This document shows, in pieces, positions 9,869 through 19,852 of a stretch of 64,000 nt of DNA (its first letter is position 1; each line of letters opens with the position of its first letter). A program made the translations under genes and the position numbers. Origin of the DNA: Aurantiochytrium sp. KH105. Taxonomy: Eukaryota > Sar > Bigyra > Thraustochytrida > Thraustochytriidae. The notes beneath the pieces were generated by a model that saw only the letters and a program-made list of their open reading frames with translations, was not told the origin of the DNA and did no database searches. The stretch is from NCBI GenBank assembly GCA_003116975.1, contig BGKB01000107.1, positions 62,001 through 126,000 on the forward strand, written 5' to 3'.

Positions 9869-12493
9869 ATGCAGACTCCACGCACAGAGTCTGGCGGCGA
9901 CTCTGCGCGAAGTGGTCCGACGCGTGCAGAGCTTCGACAAGCCGAACTACTCAAAAAGCTGCAACAAGAACGCGAAGATCGGGAGGCAGAACGCGCGCGT
10001 GCACTAGTGCTCGAAGAGAAACGCAAGCTCAGGATCAAGGAGCAAGCTCTCGGGCAGGGACACAACGAGATCTCGAGCAGGCTTTTGTTGCCAAAGCGCA
10101 AGAGCAACCGACTGCGTCCCGAAGATTTACGCGCCGAAGAAGACAAACTTCGCGTGCAGCAAGATCTCAAGCTACAAAGAATTGTGCAACGCGTGCAAAG
10201 TCAAGGCCCTGACCCTCGACATGCTGACTTTCTGCGGCGCCTCTCCGACAAGAAACGTGCCGAAGAAAAAGCAGGCGAGGATGAAGCACTGCGTCAACGT
10301 GATCGCCGCGCAGCTGTTGCTGAGGCTGCGCGTCGCGTTGGCCAACGCGTGCACGAGACTGATCTTCGAGCCGGGCCAGAAACTGACGAGTCGAAACTCG
10401 AGGAAGACCGTGAGGGAAAAAGCAATCACGATGTCTCAAATGACAGCAACGACGAGGAAAGCAAGGAGGCTGATGACACGACACTTGTTCCCAGCGTCTA
10501 CACGAAGCACCGTCGCGCGGTAGAAAATGACTTCGAGCTCGAGAGGTCCTTTGATCGCGAACGCTGGGCGCAAAAGCACGGTATCGACGTCAAGACACCA
10601 ATTTTTATCTGCGCGGAGGGCTACCCAGCCGTTCGCGACGAGCTTGTGCGTCGAGGCTGGTTCGAGAATCCCGACAAGGAAAGCACAATCTGGGATTTTC
10701 AGTTTGCACGCACCGTGACCGCTTTCGATAAACGAGGCTTGCGCGAAGACCAAATCATTAATCGCTTCTACGGCACAGGAGAAATGTGCTCGAAAGCGGG
10801 TATTGCCAAAAACTTGCAAGACTTGCACTGGTTCGATAACGCTGACCCGAACGTCTTCTTTCCTCGCTGCTACAATCTTGGCAACTCCGACAAAGCAGAA
10901 CTTGACGATTTTGTCGAGGACTTCAAAGTGACTGCTGCAGAGCGCGTTCTCAAGTTGCTTCAGGCCAAAGTTCGTAATGCCAAGAAACTTGATCAAACGA
11001 ACATTGTTACGGTGTCGCCGTTTCTCGTACGAACCGCCATGCGCGTTGCAAACAAATTTGCCAATCGCTATAACGACGATTACGTGGATGCTCCTGTTGG
11101 GTTCGTCCCACCCGTGGTTTCGCCCATTGACTGGGCCGTCTTAATGCACGCACAAGACGATCTCAATCTTAAACACACCTTTCTCGCTGGAGCTCTTCAG
11201 TATGCCAGATCCGACAATCTCGATCAGCTCATGGAACATTGTATCGCCGAACAAGAACACGATCGTTTCTGGGGTCCTCAAGCCGACCTCGTCAATGAAG
11301 AAGAGACAAAGTTCGAAGATGACCCACGCATTGATGTTCTCGCTCCGAGATCAAAGGCGATGCGCAAATATGTTCGGCACCAGCTGCGAAAACTCGCCGA
11401 AGCCGCGCGAGATGGCTCGCTTGATACCCAGGATGTCCGTATTGATGAGACCGACGGAGTTGTCCAGCGATGTGCCGAGACGCTTGCGCAGCTCATGGAA
11501 TTTCGCGGCGACCAGGGCCGCATTAATGGTGCCGACGGGCGCAACGTGTGGATCGTAAAGCCTGCTGGCAAGTCGCGAGGTCGCGGCATTCAGTGTTTCG
11601 ACAACCTTGAACAATTGTTTCGGTACACTCGGGCCAATACGCAAGAAACCACAAAGTGGGTGGTGCAAAAGTACATGGAAAACTCTCTCATTGTTCACCG
11701 AAGAAAGTTTGACATTCGCCAGTGGGTCCTCGTCACCAGTTGGAACCCACTCACCATCTTCTTTTACGATGACTGCTATTTCCGCTTTTGCGTCGGCGAG
11801 TATTCGCTTCAAGACCTCGAGGATAAGTTCATTCATCTTGCCAACAACTCTATCAGCAAGCATAGTGAAAATTTTTACAATGGGCCCGTCGCAGAAAACA
11901 TGTGGCGCCGCGACGAGTTTCTCAAGCACCTCGATAAGGTCAAGGGTAGGCCGGGAGTTGGTGCAGCTGCGTGGGCAGACCACATTCGTCCCGCAATGGA
12001 GACCATTGTGCGCGCCTCGATGAGCTGTGTGCAGGACCTAGTACGGTCGCGAGCCAACTCGTTTGAAATTTTCGGATTCGACTTTATGCTCGACGACCAG
12101 CTCAATCCATGGCTCATTGAAATCAACAGCAGTCCATCCATGGAGTACTCGACGGCCATCACAAAGGCGCTCGCCAGCGATGCTTTGCGAACTTCGGTGG
12201 CTTGTGTCCTTGATTTTAAGTACCGCATCGACGCTGACGGTCGGAGACGTCTTCGGACCAAGCCTGCGACAGATGTCGACACTGGCTTGTGGAAACTCTT
12301 GCACGCCTCGCCCAACGAGTTCCGTCGCAAGCTCGAAGGCGCAGCAGACCTTGTCCTTACAGGTTCTGGCATCAAGTCGTACAACAAATCCCTGCGTCCT
12401 AAAAAGTTCTACGTCCGTCGACGCAAACCTCGCACCACGAAACCTGCACTTAAGCCAGCCGTGCAACTCCAAGAGGCTCAAATTGATCTCTAA
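9869..12493 (+). CDS. Tubulin glycylase-like TTLL protein (TTLL3/TTLL8 type)
   Basis: An 874-aa tubulin-tyrosine-ligase-like enzyme. The first 210 residues are a charged coiled coil ('LLKKLQQEREDREAERARAL'). The TTL ATP-grasp domain follows. Key blocks are 'NVWIVKPAGKSRGRGI' from residue 559, 'WVVQKYMENSLIVHRRKFD', 'IRQWVLVTSWNPLTIFFY', 'HLANNSIS' and 'FEIFGFDFMLDDQLNPWLIEINSSPSMEYS'. The spacing 'WVLVTSWNPLT..FY.D.Y.RF' matches TTLL3/8 monoglycylases better than glutamylases. These add glycine to tubulin tails in cilia. The ATP and Mg residues (K of VKP, final E and N of EINSSPS) are present. It implies a flagellated stage. Substrate assignment is inference; a glutamylase role cannot be excluded by motif alone. 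Confidence 0.88.
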   Translation: MQTPRTESGGDSARSGPTRAELRQAELLKKLQQEREDREAERARALVLEEKRKLRIKEQALGQGHNEISSRLLLPKRKSNRLRPEDLRAEEDKLRVQQDLKLQRIVQRVQSQGPDPRHADFLRRLSDKKRAEEKAGEDEALRQRDRRAAVAEAARRVGQRVHETDLRAGPETDESKLEEDREGKSNHDVSNDSNDEESKEADDTTLVPSVYTKHRRAVENDFELERSFDRERWAQKHGIDVKTPIFICAEGYPAVRDELVRRGWFENPDKESTIWDFQFARTVTAFDKRGLREDQIINRFYGTGEMCSKAGIAKNLQDLHWFDNADPNVFFPRCYNLGNSDKAELDDFVEDFKVTAAERVLKLLQAKVRNAKKLDQTNIVTVSPFLVRTAMRVANKFANRYNDDYVDAPVGFVPPVVSPIDWAVLMHAQDDLNLKHTFLAGALQYARSDNLDQLMEHCIAEQEHDRFWGPQADLVNEEETKFEDDPRIDVLAPRSKAMRKYVRHQLRKLAEAARDGSLDTQDVRIDETDGVVQRCAETLAQLMEFRGDQGRINGADGRNVWIVKPAGKSRGRGIQCFDNLEQLFRYTRANTQETTKWVVQKYMENSLIVHRRKFDIRQWVLVTSWNPLTIFFYDDCYFRFCVGEYSLQDLEDKFIHLANNSISKHSENFYNGPVAENMWRRDEFLKHLDKVKGRPGVGAAAWADHIRPAMETIVRASMSCVQDLVRSRANSFEIFGFDFMLDDQLNPWLIEINSSPSMEYSTAITKALASDALRTSVACVLDFKYRIDADGRRRLRTKPATDVDTGLWKLLHASPNEFRRKLEGAADLVLTGSGIKSYNKSLRPKKFYVRRRKPRTTKPALKPAVQLQEAQIDL

Positions 12494-12834
12494 CATAATG
12501 TATCTTTCCCGTTCTTGTAGTTTCAATCTATTAGCATGGCCAGGTCACTGTGCCGCTAGCGAGATAGCGCATTGAATTGCATGCTCTGATGTCACAGTGC
12601 CTAGTAGCCAGAGTCTGGCCGAAATCCCACCTCCAAAATCATGATACTCATGTATGTTCCTTCATTTCTTCTCATAATGAGGGAAGAGAAAAGCGTGCTT
12701 ATTAGGCCCTTCAAGTTTCAACACATCGCCTTTGCCAAGTTTAGGTTTCTGATTGCAAGGTTCGCCCTTCTGAAAATCGCAGGTTGTGCAAGAAAAAGGA
12801 AAAGATGATGAAGAATAAGAAGCTACTCCACTTC
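12494..12834. other. Convergent spacer before cassette A
   Basis: The 3' flanks of the TTLL gene (+) and ATPase A (-). No gene seen. Sequence similarity to cassette B starts only at about 12844, just inside the ATPase A stop codon, so this spacer is not part of the duplicated block. Confidence 0.5.
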
Positions 12835-15800
12835 TTAGGATTGACTACTCGAAGCAGAATGCGAAGGGTCGCGGAGCGGGAGCTGAAGTTTCTCGCAGAC
12901 TCTTCTCACAAGCGTATACGCTTCCGTTTGAGCCTCGCTCCCATCCGTCTTGATTTTCACGATAACGTTTCCGGTGGCGCTTTGCGTGTGAGTTCCGTGA
13001 CGATGAAGCTTCACGAGGTAGGGCAAGGTCTGTGGTCCTCTTCGAAGGGAGAACGTCCAATCTGATGAGCTCTGTCTGTCAAGCTTCTTCTCCCGAATGG
13101 CCTTGCAAAACTCATCGCGTACCCGCGAGCCGATGCTAGTTTCGCTTCCGTCCCGAAATTCCGAAGATATCGTGCAGAGTAGTCTGCGCTCCACATCTGA
13201 GAGCCCACTCTTCCGCGCACAATCCTTGCATACACCGTCACGATCATCAAGATTGTGATCCTGAATCTCCGTTACTTGGCCGTCGAAATCGTACCGCCGT
13301 TCAAGTGGCAGAGCTCGGCGGCAGGGTGGACACCAAAAGCATTCCGAACGATGCTCATCGCAGAGGTGAGACCTGCTCTCAGGGCAACTCTTCATGCAAC
13401 CCCCCTTGCGGCACCTCGACTTTCGCTTCTTCTGAGCTCTTGTAAGCCTACGGTAGTCTGAGCTAGGCTCATGCTCCCGACGATGGCGGAGAGACTCGAT
13501 TGTACCAGTGCCGGGAGATGACAGCACGTCCACGGTCGTTTGCCTTGGCACTTCATTAATAATGCGCTGACATCCGGTGCAGCGCGAGCCGGGGCCTATG
13601 ACACCAGGTGCAACGCTGAAAATGTAGTCGCCCTGCGTATCGCTGCCCTTGCGGAGATGCTCATTCGGGTCCTTGCCATTCGCTGTGGACGACGCTACAG
13701 GAGCAAAACCCGCGTAATAATCAACGAAATTTATCGGGCTCATTTCGTCCGAGAAGGGCCATAGGATCATAGGCTGCAAACACTCTGTACAGTGCTCTCC
13801 ACTCGCCAACTTCTCGACTACACGATTATGCGACGAATTCTCAATAAAGCAGTCAAAATCAGCATCAGAGCTCGGCTCAGAAACACACAGGGAGCAGGTG
13901 AGCGGGGGAAATTTGAGACTGCGTCGCTTTGCGTCTCTGGCAAAGCTGATCAGTCGACTTGTGCCGTCTTTGACGTGCTTTTCATGCACCCAAAACCCGC
14001 ATCGTCTTTTCTGATCATCGAGAAGAAAGTCACCTCGGAAACAAGACTCACTCATGCGGTGCAACTCATGGGCAAGCCTGACTGGCGTCATGCTATCATG
14101 GCGGTCGCCTGTAAAGAAGCCAGGCTTCTTGCACGTGGCGCATGATGGCCACTTCTTACGTACATCGTCCTCATATGCCTTGTCGAGTTGATGCGCAGTG
14201 CGAGTCGCGTTCCTACCAGGCTGAATGGGGGATGTGGATGGCGCCTGGGTTCCTTGCATTTTGCGCTTTTTTCGATTGGACGATCGGAGCGTTCGATCGC
14301 TTTTTTCGACGGTAATAGCACGCAGATGTGTTTCCTCACTATCAGACTCACCCGACGATGCATCCTCGCAGTCAGCGCCGGAGTCCGAGTCTGAGTCTGA
14401 TCCTGATTCCGAGTCCGAGTCGTCCGCCTCTGCATCTTTGTCCAGGGTTGCGTCTTCCATCTCAACATCGCTGTCACTGTTTTGGGCATAAAAATCGCTG
14501 GAGCTGTCGTGCCTGCTGTGTCGATTTGTATTTTCCCTGTCATTCATCTCGTGACTGTGTCGGCCGGCATCTCCATTCGTGCTCTCGTTCTCCGCGTGCT
14601 GGACACTCTCATTCTGAAACGCATTGCCGCCCTCGCTGCCGCGATGTTCGTCGTCCTCTTCTTCCATGTCTCCGTCATCGACGTAATTGTCGCCGACATC
14701 TCCGTCGCCGTCACGGTCGTCAACATCGGTATCTGCACCGTTTTCAACGGAGCCAATTCTTGGCCTCCTGAAACCTGGCCTCTCACTTGCCTCGTTCCTT
14801 TGGGTTTCGTCAAATTCTTCGATTGCACGGCTTCCGTCCATGCTACGAGGTGTGGCATCAGGTTCAAGATCGTCACGATCAGGTTCCTCGCGCGTCGTTC
14901 TCGCTGTCGATGCTGGGGTCAAAGTGGGCGGCGAGGTGTCGAGACGTCTCCTTACATGTCTCGACGGGTCGATCGCGGGCCCAGGGGCTTCCTGTCTTGG
15001 CGAGTCCCAGGACTCCGAAACTTCATCTGCCTCCAGCCCATCAATATCCGTAAACTCATTTCTCTCAATGAGCTCATTAGCACGTTGAAATCCATGACCG
15101 TATGTTGGCAACGTAATATCCGCGCAAAAGTCCGGCCGTTCGCAGATCCGCGCTGACGATCGCTGAGGAGAGAAATAGTCGTCCTCGATACGAAGAGGCT
15201 TCTTGCAGTCTGAGCAGGTGACAAAGGCAGGAACTTGCATGAGTGCTTGTATGTCCTGAAGCGAGATGCCGCTTTGGAAAAGTGCTTTTGCGGCAAGGAC
15301 CTTATGCGGGTTGTCGTTGCGAATGATCAGAAACTTGGCAAGATGACGCTTCGGAATGCCTGTGCCGCAGAGGTACTTTTGCTCGATGGTCTGCACCGCT
15401 TCGTCCACCGTGCCTTGGAGACGTCTGCTGTGCCGGTGAAGAATAGTTCTGATCGTAGCGCTATCGCGGTAGTTTCGTGTGACCCGTCCGAGGACCTGAA
15501 GGAAAGAGTTCATCTCGACACCCTTCGAGCGAAGCACCATGACAAATTGCTGCAGGGGGAAATTGAAGCCACGGATGTTCTTCATGAGAACGATGAGAAG
15601 ATTTGCACGGCCGCTCTTGAAATCTTTTTCGACGTCGTCAGCCTCAATGTCGATAAACGCCTGGTGCTTAGAGCACCACCGCTTGTGAATTTTTTCGAGG
15701 TCGACGATGGGAGTGAGGAACTGTTTGAACTTGGGACGTGCCCCTGGGGGGAGACTGATCCATTTCTCGCCATCCAGACCGGCCTTAATGTAGCCCGAAT

Positions 15801-17691
15801 ACAGCCCATCGCCCTTGGGATTGCAGCAGTGATACCACTCTTGCTTTCTCGCCGACGCGTCTTCTTCAAGCTCGTATTCTGGATCGGCAATCTCCTGAAA
15901 CTCCTCCTGGAACTTTTTAACGGCCCTTGCGTTCGAAAAGGACACTGTGCCAGCAAAAGGCAAGTAGTTGACCATTGTCTCGAAGTAGGCTCTTTCTTGG
16001 GCTGACTGAGCGCGTGGCAGGGGCTGCTGATGGAGCAAGTTTGCGCCCTCTAGGACTTTTTGAGCAAAGACCGAAAATCCAGAAATGAAGTCTTGAACGT
16101 CGCTTGACATCGTCGCCGATTTTCCGTTGGGCCCTTGACCGTCGTAGAGGAAAATCGAAGGAAGCGAGGAGGGCGGCGATTCGATGCTCACTGATTGTCC
16201 AAGCCCCCAACCAAACCGGTGATCAGCACCCAGGATATTGCGCGCTACTCGCTCCTTGGAGCTCAGCACGTCGCATGTGCCGCTGAGGTGGAAGCTCACA
16301 GGGATGCGTGGCTCCACAACTTGCTTGAGCTCTAGACTTGTGGCGCCGTCCTTTCTGCTCGCGATGTCTGCTTCATCGCGAACGAGCTTGCCCCAGTGGG
16401 CCGCGCTTAGCCACATGGGGATCTGCTGTTTGCGCTTGCGTTTGTTGGCTTTGCGTCGCGAACTCTTGTCGCTGTTCGAGTCCTTCCCTGAAAGGGTTCC
16501 CCAGCTTCCGACAAGAAGCACGACATGCTTGACATCCCATTGTGTGTCACATTTGTGATTTTCGGTCGTGTACATGGGAAAGATGGGGCGCCAGCTCTTT
16601 TTACCCCCGAAGAAGCGAACTGTGCGAGCTAGAAGCCACGACAGAGGCGTGTACAAATGGTTGCCAACTATGACTGTATCAAACATGGCCTCCGCGTACT
16701 TGCCGATCATGAACTGCCGCCCAAACACGCGGTGGAAGAGCTCGGCACCAAGCTTGACCAACTTGACTTCGTCTTTGTTCTTGACCATAACGGCTCCGCT
16801 CAAGAGCGTGTCCCTGATGAAATCCCGTTTCTTCGCAATTGAATCGATGTCAAAGCGAAGCTTCGTAAGGTTCAAAAGCTCCGTGCGCTCCTTAATCAGG
16901 ACTTTGAGAATTCTCCAGATCCTGTCAATGCTTTCTTCATTTTCCAGCAGCAGCGTCAGATCGGGAAGGTCCCCGATAAAGGTTTGAGCAGGCTGCAGGT
17001 TGTATCCGAAAAAGACGGTGGACTCCATGAGACGATCAGTCGTGCCATTCAACGTGTACCCAACAACGTGGGCGTTGTCGTCCGCGATTTGCTTTACGAT
17101 CGCTCCCGTCGTCGGGTCGTCGGACTTGATGCTTTTGCCACCACGAAGGACTTCGCGAAGGAAACGCGCGAGAGTCGTCGGTTTGTGCTGGCTGCTTAAC
17201 CACTGCAGCCTTACAGGCATAGCACTCAGCACGTACTGGTACGCGAGGAGAGTACTCAGCAGGGTCTTGCCCTCGCCTGGAGCCAGAGGCACCTGCAAGC
17301 CGGGTTGAGTCACGGCAAGTGGACCCAGGTCGCGATCCTCGAAGACGCGGTTTTCCTTCTCGCGTTCATGGCGCACGACGCCCGTCTCCAGAGCCGTCAT
17401 GACGAGCTGCTGCGAGGGGCGAAGAGAAAGATCGTTCGCGCCGCGTTTCGTCTTGACGAAGCGCGCAAGACGAATGAATTGCTCGTTCTTGCGTATCTCC
17501 GCTTCGTCCAGCGAAGAGCGGTTCGTGTCCCATTCCTTGTACTCCTTCACCAGCTCATTCAGGTTCTTCTCCGATATCACCACTTCGACATCGCCCTGGT
17601 GCCGCGCCACGGCAAGGGCTTCCGTTTGCCCCAGAGGGACAACACGCGCGCCCTCGTGGCGGGATGTAGCCATTTTCGATGCTCCGGCCAT
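12835..17691 (-). CDS. Cassette A: giant SF2-like ATPase with Cys-rich C-terminal half
   Basis: A 1618-aa protein of a family I do not recognise. The ATG at 17691 or the second Met (residue 7) could be the start. Helicase-like motifs appear in SF2 order: 'LRPSQQ' (90-95, Q-motif-like), 'APGEGKT' (137-143, Walker A of the form seen in SecA), 'VRDEADIAS' (437-445, Walker B/DEAD), 'HLSGTCDVLS' (468-477, motif III), 'RGFNFPLQQFVMV' (707-719, motif V) and 'QVLGRVTRN' (732-740, motif VI). The Walker A to DEAD gap, about 295 residues, is about twice normal. After residue 825 come CxxC pairs ('CSDCKKPL'), then a Ser/Asp/Glu-rich disordered stretch. The C-terminal third has at least six further CxxC-type clusters ('CATCKKPGFF', 'CTECLQPMILW', 'CTGCQRIINE', 'CPPCRRALP', 'CKDCARKSGL') that likely bind zinc. 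Divergent from partner A. Probably nuclear and nucleic-acid dependent; that is inference. Confidence 0.88.
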   Translation of the reverse strand: MAGASKMATSRHEGARVVPLGQTEALAVARHQGDVEVVISEKNLNELVKEYKEWDTNRSSLDEAEIRKNEQFIRLARFVKTKRGANDLSLRPSQQLVMTALETGVVRHEREKENRVFEDRDLGPLAVTQPGLQVPLAPGEGKTLLSTLLAYQYVLSAMPVRLQWLSSQHKPTTLARFLREVLRGGKSIKSDDPTTGAIVKQIADDNAHVVGYTLNGTTDRLMESTVFFGYNLQPAQTFIGDLPDLTLLLENEESIDRIWRILKVLIKERTELLNLTKLRFDIDSIAKKRDFIRDTLLSGAVMVKNKDEVKLVKLGAELFHRVFGRQFMIGKYAEAMFDTVIVGNHLYTPLSWLLARTVRFFGGKKSWRPIFPMYTTENHKCDTQWDVKHVVLLVGSWGTLSGKDSNSDKSSRRKANKRKRKQQIPMWLSAAHWGKLVRDEADIASRKDGATSLELKQVVEPRIPVSFHLSGTCDVLSSKERVARNILGADHRFGWGLGQSVSIESPPSSLPSIFLYDGQGPNGKSATMSSDVQDFISGFSVFAQKVLEGANLLHQQPLPRAQSAQERAYFETMVNYLPFAGTVSFSNARAVKKFQEEFQEIADPEYELEEDASARKQEWYHCCNPKGDGLYSGYIKAGLDGEKWISLPPGARPKFKQFLTPIVDLEKIHKRWCSKHQAFIDIEADDVEKDFKSGRANLLIVLMKNIRGFNFPLQQFVMVLRSKGVEMNSFLQVLGRVTRNYRDSATIRTILHRHSRRLQGTVDEAVQTIEQKYLCGTGIPKRHLAKFLIIRNDNPHKVLAAKALFQSGISLQDIQALMQVPAFVTCSDCKKPLRIEDDYFSPQRSSARICERPDFCADITLPTYGHGFQRANELIERNEFTDIDGLEADEVSESWDSPRQEAPGPAIDPSRHVRRRLDTSPPTLTPASTARTTREEPDRDDLEPDATPRSMDGSRAIEEFDETQRNEASERPGFRRPRIGSVENGADTDVDDRDGDGDVGDNYVDDGDMEEEDDEHRGSEGGNAFQNESVQHAENESTNGDAGRHSHEMNDRENTNRHSRHDSSSDFYAQNSDSDVEMEDATLDKDAEADDSDSESGSDSDSDSGADCEDASSGESDSEETHLRAITVEKSDRTLRSSNRKKRKMQGTQAPSTSPIQPGRNATRTAHQLDKAYEDDVRKKWPSCATCKKPGFFTGDRHDSMTPVRLAHELHRMSESCFRGDFLLDDQKRRCGFWVHEKHVKDGTSRLISFARDAKRRSLKFPPLTCSLCVSEPSSDADFDCFIENSSHNRVVEKLASGEHCTECLQPMILWPFSDEMSPINFVDYYAGFAPVASSTANGKDPNEHLRKGSDTQGDYIFSVAPGVIGPGSRCTGCQRIINEVPRQTTVDVLSSPGTGTIESLRHRREHEPSSDYRRLTRAQKKRKSRCRKGGCMKSCPESRSHLCDEHRSECFWCPPCRRALPLERRYDFDGQVTEIQDHNLDDRDGVCKDCARKSGLSDVERRLLCTISSEFRDGSETSIGSRVRDEFCKAIREKKLDRQSSSDWTFSLRRGPQTLPYLVKLHRHGTHTQSATGNVIVKIKTDGSEAQTEAYTLVRRVCEKLQLPLRDPSHSASSSQS

Positions 17692-18123
17692 TGTTCTCTT
17701 GCGCTTGCTTGTTCACCTCTACTGGGTGCTTTGCCTCCTTTGCTCCGCTTTGCTTGCGTGGCGTCGGTCGGGTGCTCTTCGTGCTCGTCTTGCTTTGCTT
17801 TGTTCTTCGTCTCGGGGTTGCGGGTTTGCTGCGGCAGGCCGCGCGACGAGCTCCCGCCTTCCTCCTCCATCCCGCCTTCTTCCACCATTTCGCTGCCCTT
17901 TTGAGAGTGCGAATGCACGCGAGGTGAGATCAAGTTTTTTGAGCGCTCTCGAGAGCGCGAAGTCGAGTGGGCGCAGTCGAGAGCGAGAGCGAGAGCACTC
18001 TCTGTGGGTCCTGCCTGCAGCACCTCGGCCGCGCGGCGAATCCCACCGCGCAGGCTGCGCGCGAAGCGGCCCGCGCAGCGAGGATCCCTCCTCCGCCGCT
18101 GGGCGGCCAGGTGATACGAGTCG
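17692..18123. promoter_or_regulatory. Divergent spacer A, ATPase-proximal part
   Basis: This is the 5' flank of ATPase A. It is nearly identical to the corresponding region of cassette B (29100-29545). It includes a cluster of GAGAGC hexamers at about 17940-17998 ('GAGAGCGAGAGCGAGAGC'). Similar GAGAGC-rich tracts occur in the spacers of cassettes B and C, so it is a candidate shared control element. No RNA start can be read from the sequence. Confidence 0.45.
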
Positions 18124-18613
18124 CAGCAGACGGTGGCCACGTGCCATGAGCTTGCAAAACGTGACACGAAGACACTTCTTTGCCAGCGGCGGCAAGCCAG
18201 CCGCAGGTGATATGAGACGCAGCAGCAGCAGACAGTGAGTGTCAAAAGCTTGTGAAACAGGAAACAGGACACGAAGACACTTCTTGGCTAAGACAGCCCG
18301 CAGCATCGCACGGACCGACTTCGCCAAGGGAAGCAGCAGCAGCAGCGGCAGCAGCAGCGGCGGCAGTGACAGCAGCCAGCCGCAAGCACGAAGACCAGGC
18401 CCGCCCAAGCTTGGCGGACGCCGGTGGCCAGGTGACATGAGCTTGCAAAATATGTCACAAAGAAGACACTTCTTTGCCAGCGGCGGCCAGCCAGCCATGG
18501 CCGGTGTCATGAGACGCAGCAGACAGTGAGTGGCGAAAGCTTGAGAAACGTGGCACGAAGACACTATTTGCCAAGACAGCCCGCAGCATCACACGAAGCG
18601 GCCACGCTACCGG

Positions 18614-18644
<31 letters not shown>

Positions 18645-18995
18645 TGGCAGCTGCAGCCGCAAGCAGGAAGACCGCGGCCCTTCAAGCCAGGCTGGCGCCG
18701 GGCAGCAGACGGTGGCCAGGTGACATGAGCTTGCAAAATATGTCATGAAGACACTTCTTTGCCAGCGGCGGCCAGCCAGCCATGGCCGGTGGCATGAGAC
18801 GCAGCAGACAGTGAGTGGCGAAAGCTTGAGAAACGTGGCACGAAGACACTTCTTTGCCAAGCAGCTCGTACGAAGCGGCCACGCCACCGAAAGTACCAAC
18901 AGCAGCAGCAGCAGAGAAGCAGCCACAAGCGGGAAGACCAGGCCCATCCAAGCCAGGCGGACGGCGAGCGTGGACATTTACTCTTGAAGCCAGCC
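18124..18995. repeat. Three tandem copies of a 290-bp repeat in divergent spacer A
   Basis: Copies start at about 18124, 18414 and 18704. The anchor 'GAGCTTGCAAAA' is at 18148, 18439 and 18727, giving steps of 291 and 288. Each copy holds two boxes close to 'CACGAAGACACTTCTTTGCC', the core GAAG-ACA-CTTC being an inverted repeat. Copies also contain CAG runs and 'AGCAGACAGTGAGTG'. Cassette B has a single copy of the unit near 29545-29650. A CACGTG E-box-like site lies at about 18138 and at the matching place in cassette B. The placement, between two divergent start codons, suggests promoter or enhancer repeats. Confidence 0.85.
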
Positions 18996-19341
18996 CCACC
19001 CCCCACCCCCCCCGCGCGCGCCTCAGGTGGACGCGGAGCGGGTTCAGGGTCATCTTAGCAGCGGAGCTTGCCAACGATTTCTCAATCGATCGAGGCCCAG
19101 GTGCACACGTTCATTGTGAAAAGAGGGAGTGAAGTGAGAGCGCAGTCGAGAGCGCTTGCTTGCTGCTGAAGTGACCACGACTAGGAGATAGAGAATTGGG
19201 GGGAGAGGAGGCAAGGGAGCAATACGCAAACAGCACTGCCTCATCTACAGTGCGACGGGCCCGCGCTAGCCTCGCCTCCCGCGCCTTTGGGCTCAGAGCG
19301 CCGCTACCAGGGCTCTCTCTGCCTGCCCGCCTGCCTGCCCG

Positions 19342-19385
<44 letters not shown>

Positions 19386-19852
19386 CACGGGAGTCAGATC
19401 GCGCTCATCTGAGAAAAGCAAGTCTGGAACTGCTGCTGCGCTAGGTAGGGTACGCGAAGCTGCCGGGACGCGGCGCTCCAGGGAAGGCTCCACAGACAGC
19501 CGCGGCGCACGGCCCGTCGCAGGGCGAACAGCTTTGCAAAAGCTCGCGGCTTGCAAGCTTGCTTGCTCGCTGGAGCTGGAATTGACCGTGAGGACGCGCG
19601 AGGAGCCTCGTCCCACGCAGTTTACCCGTGCGCGGGCCAGCGAGACATTGTGTTCCACTACGATTCACCAGAGCAGAGCCACAAAGTTCGTAAGCCTCGC
19701 AACTTGCTTGTTGTGGATTCTACATCGATTGGTTTCGCTGGGCACGTTCATTTACTTTTCTTTCGCATCAAAATTGCACAAAACAGAACGGAGATCTCGA
19801 AGCTACTCCATTCGGGTGAGAGAGAAAGGACCGTCAGGACGAAGTGGACCAG
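18996..19852. other. 5' flank of partner A with (CCTG)n tract
   Basis: Similarity to cassette B continues to about 19050 and then stops. A (CCTG)n tetranucleotide tract spans about 19319-19386. No extra gene is supported. Confidence 0.6.

Noticed and set aside
14482-15156. 224-codon frame antisense to ATPase A, with a near-identical counterpart at 25890-26564 in B
   Set aside because: Its conservation follows from the identity of A and B. The sequence is the complement of an acidic Ser/Asp stretch, and copy C has no equivalent.
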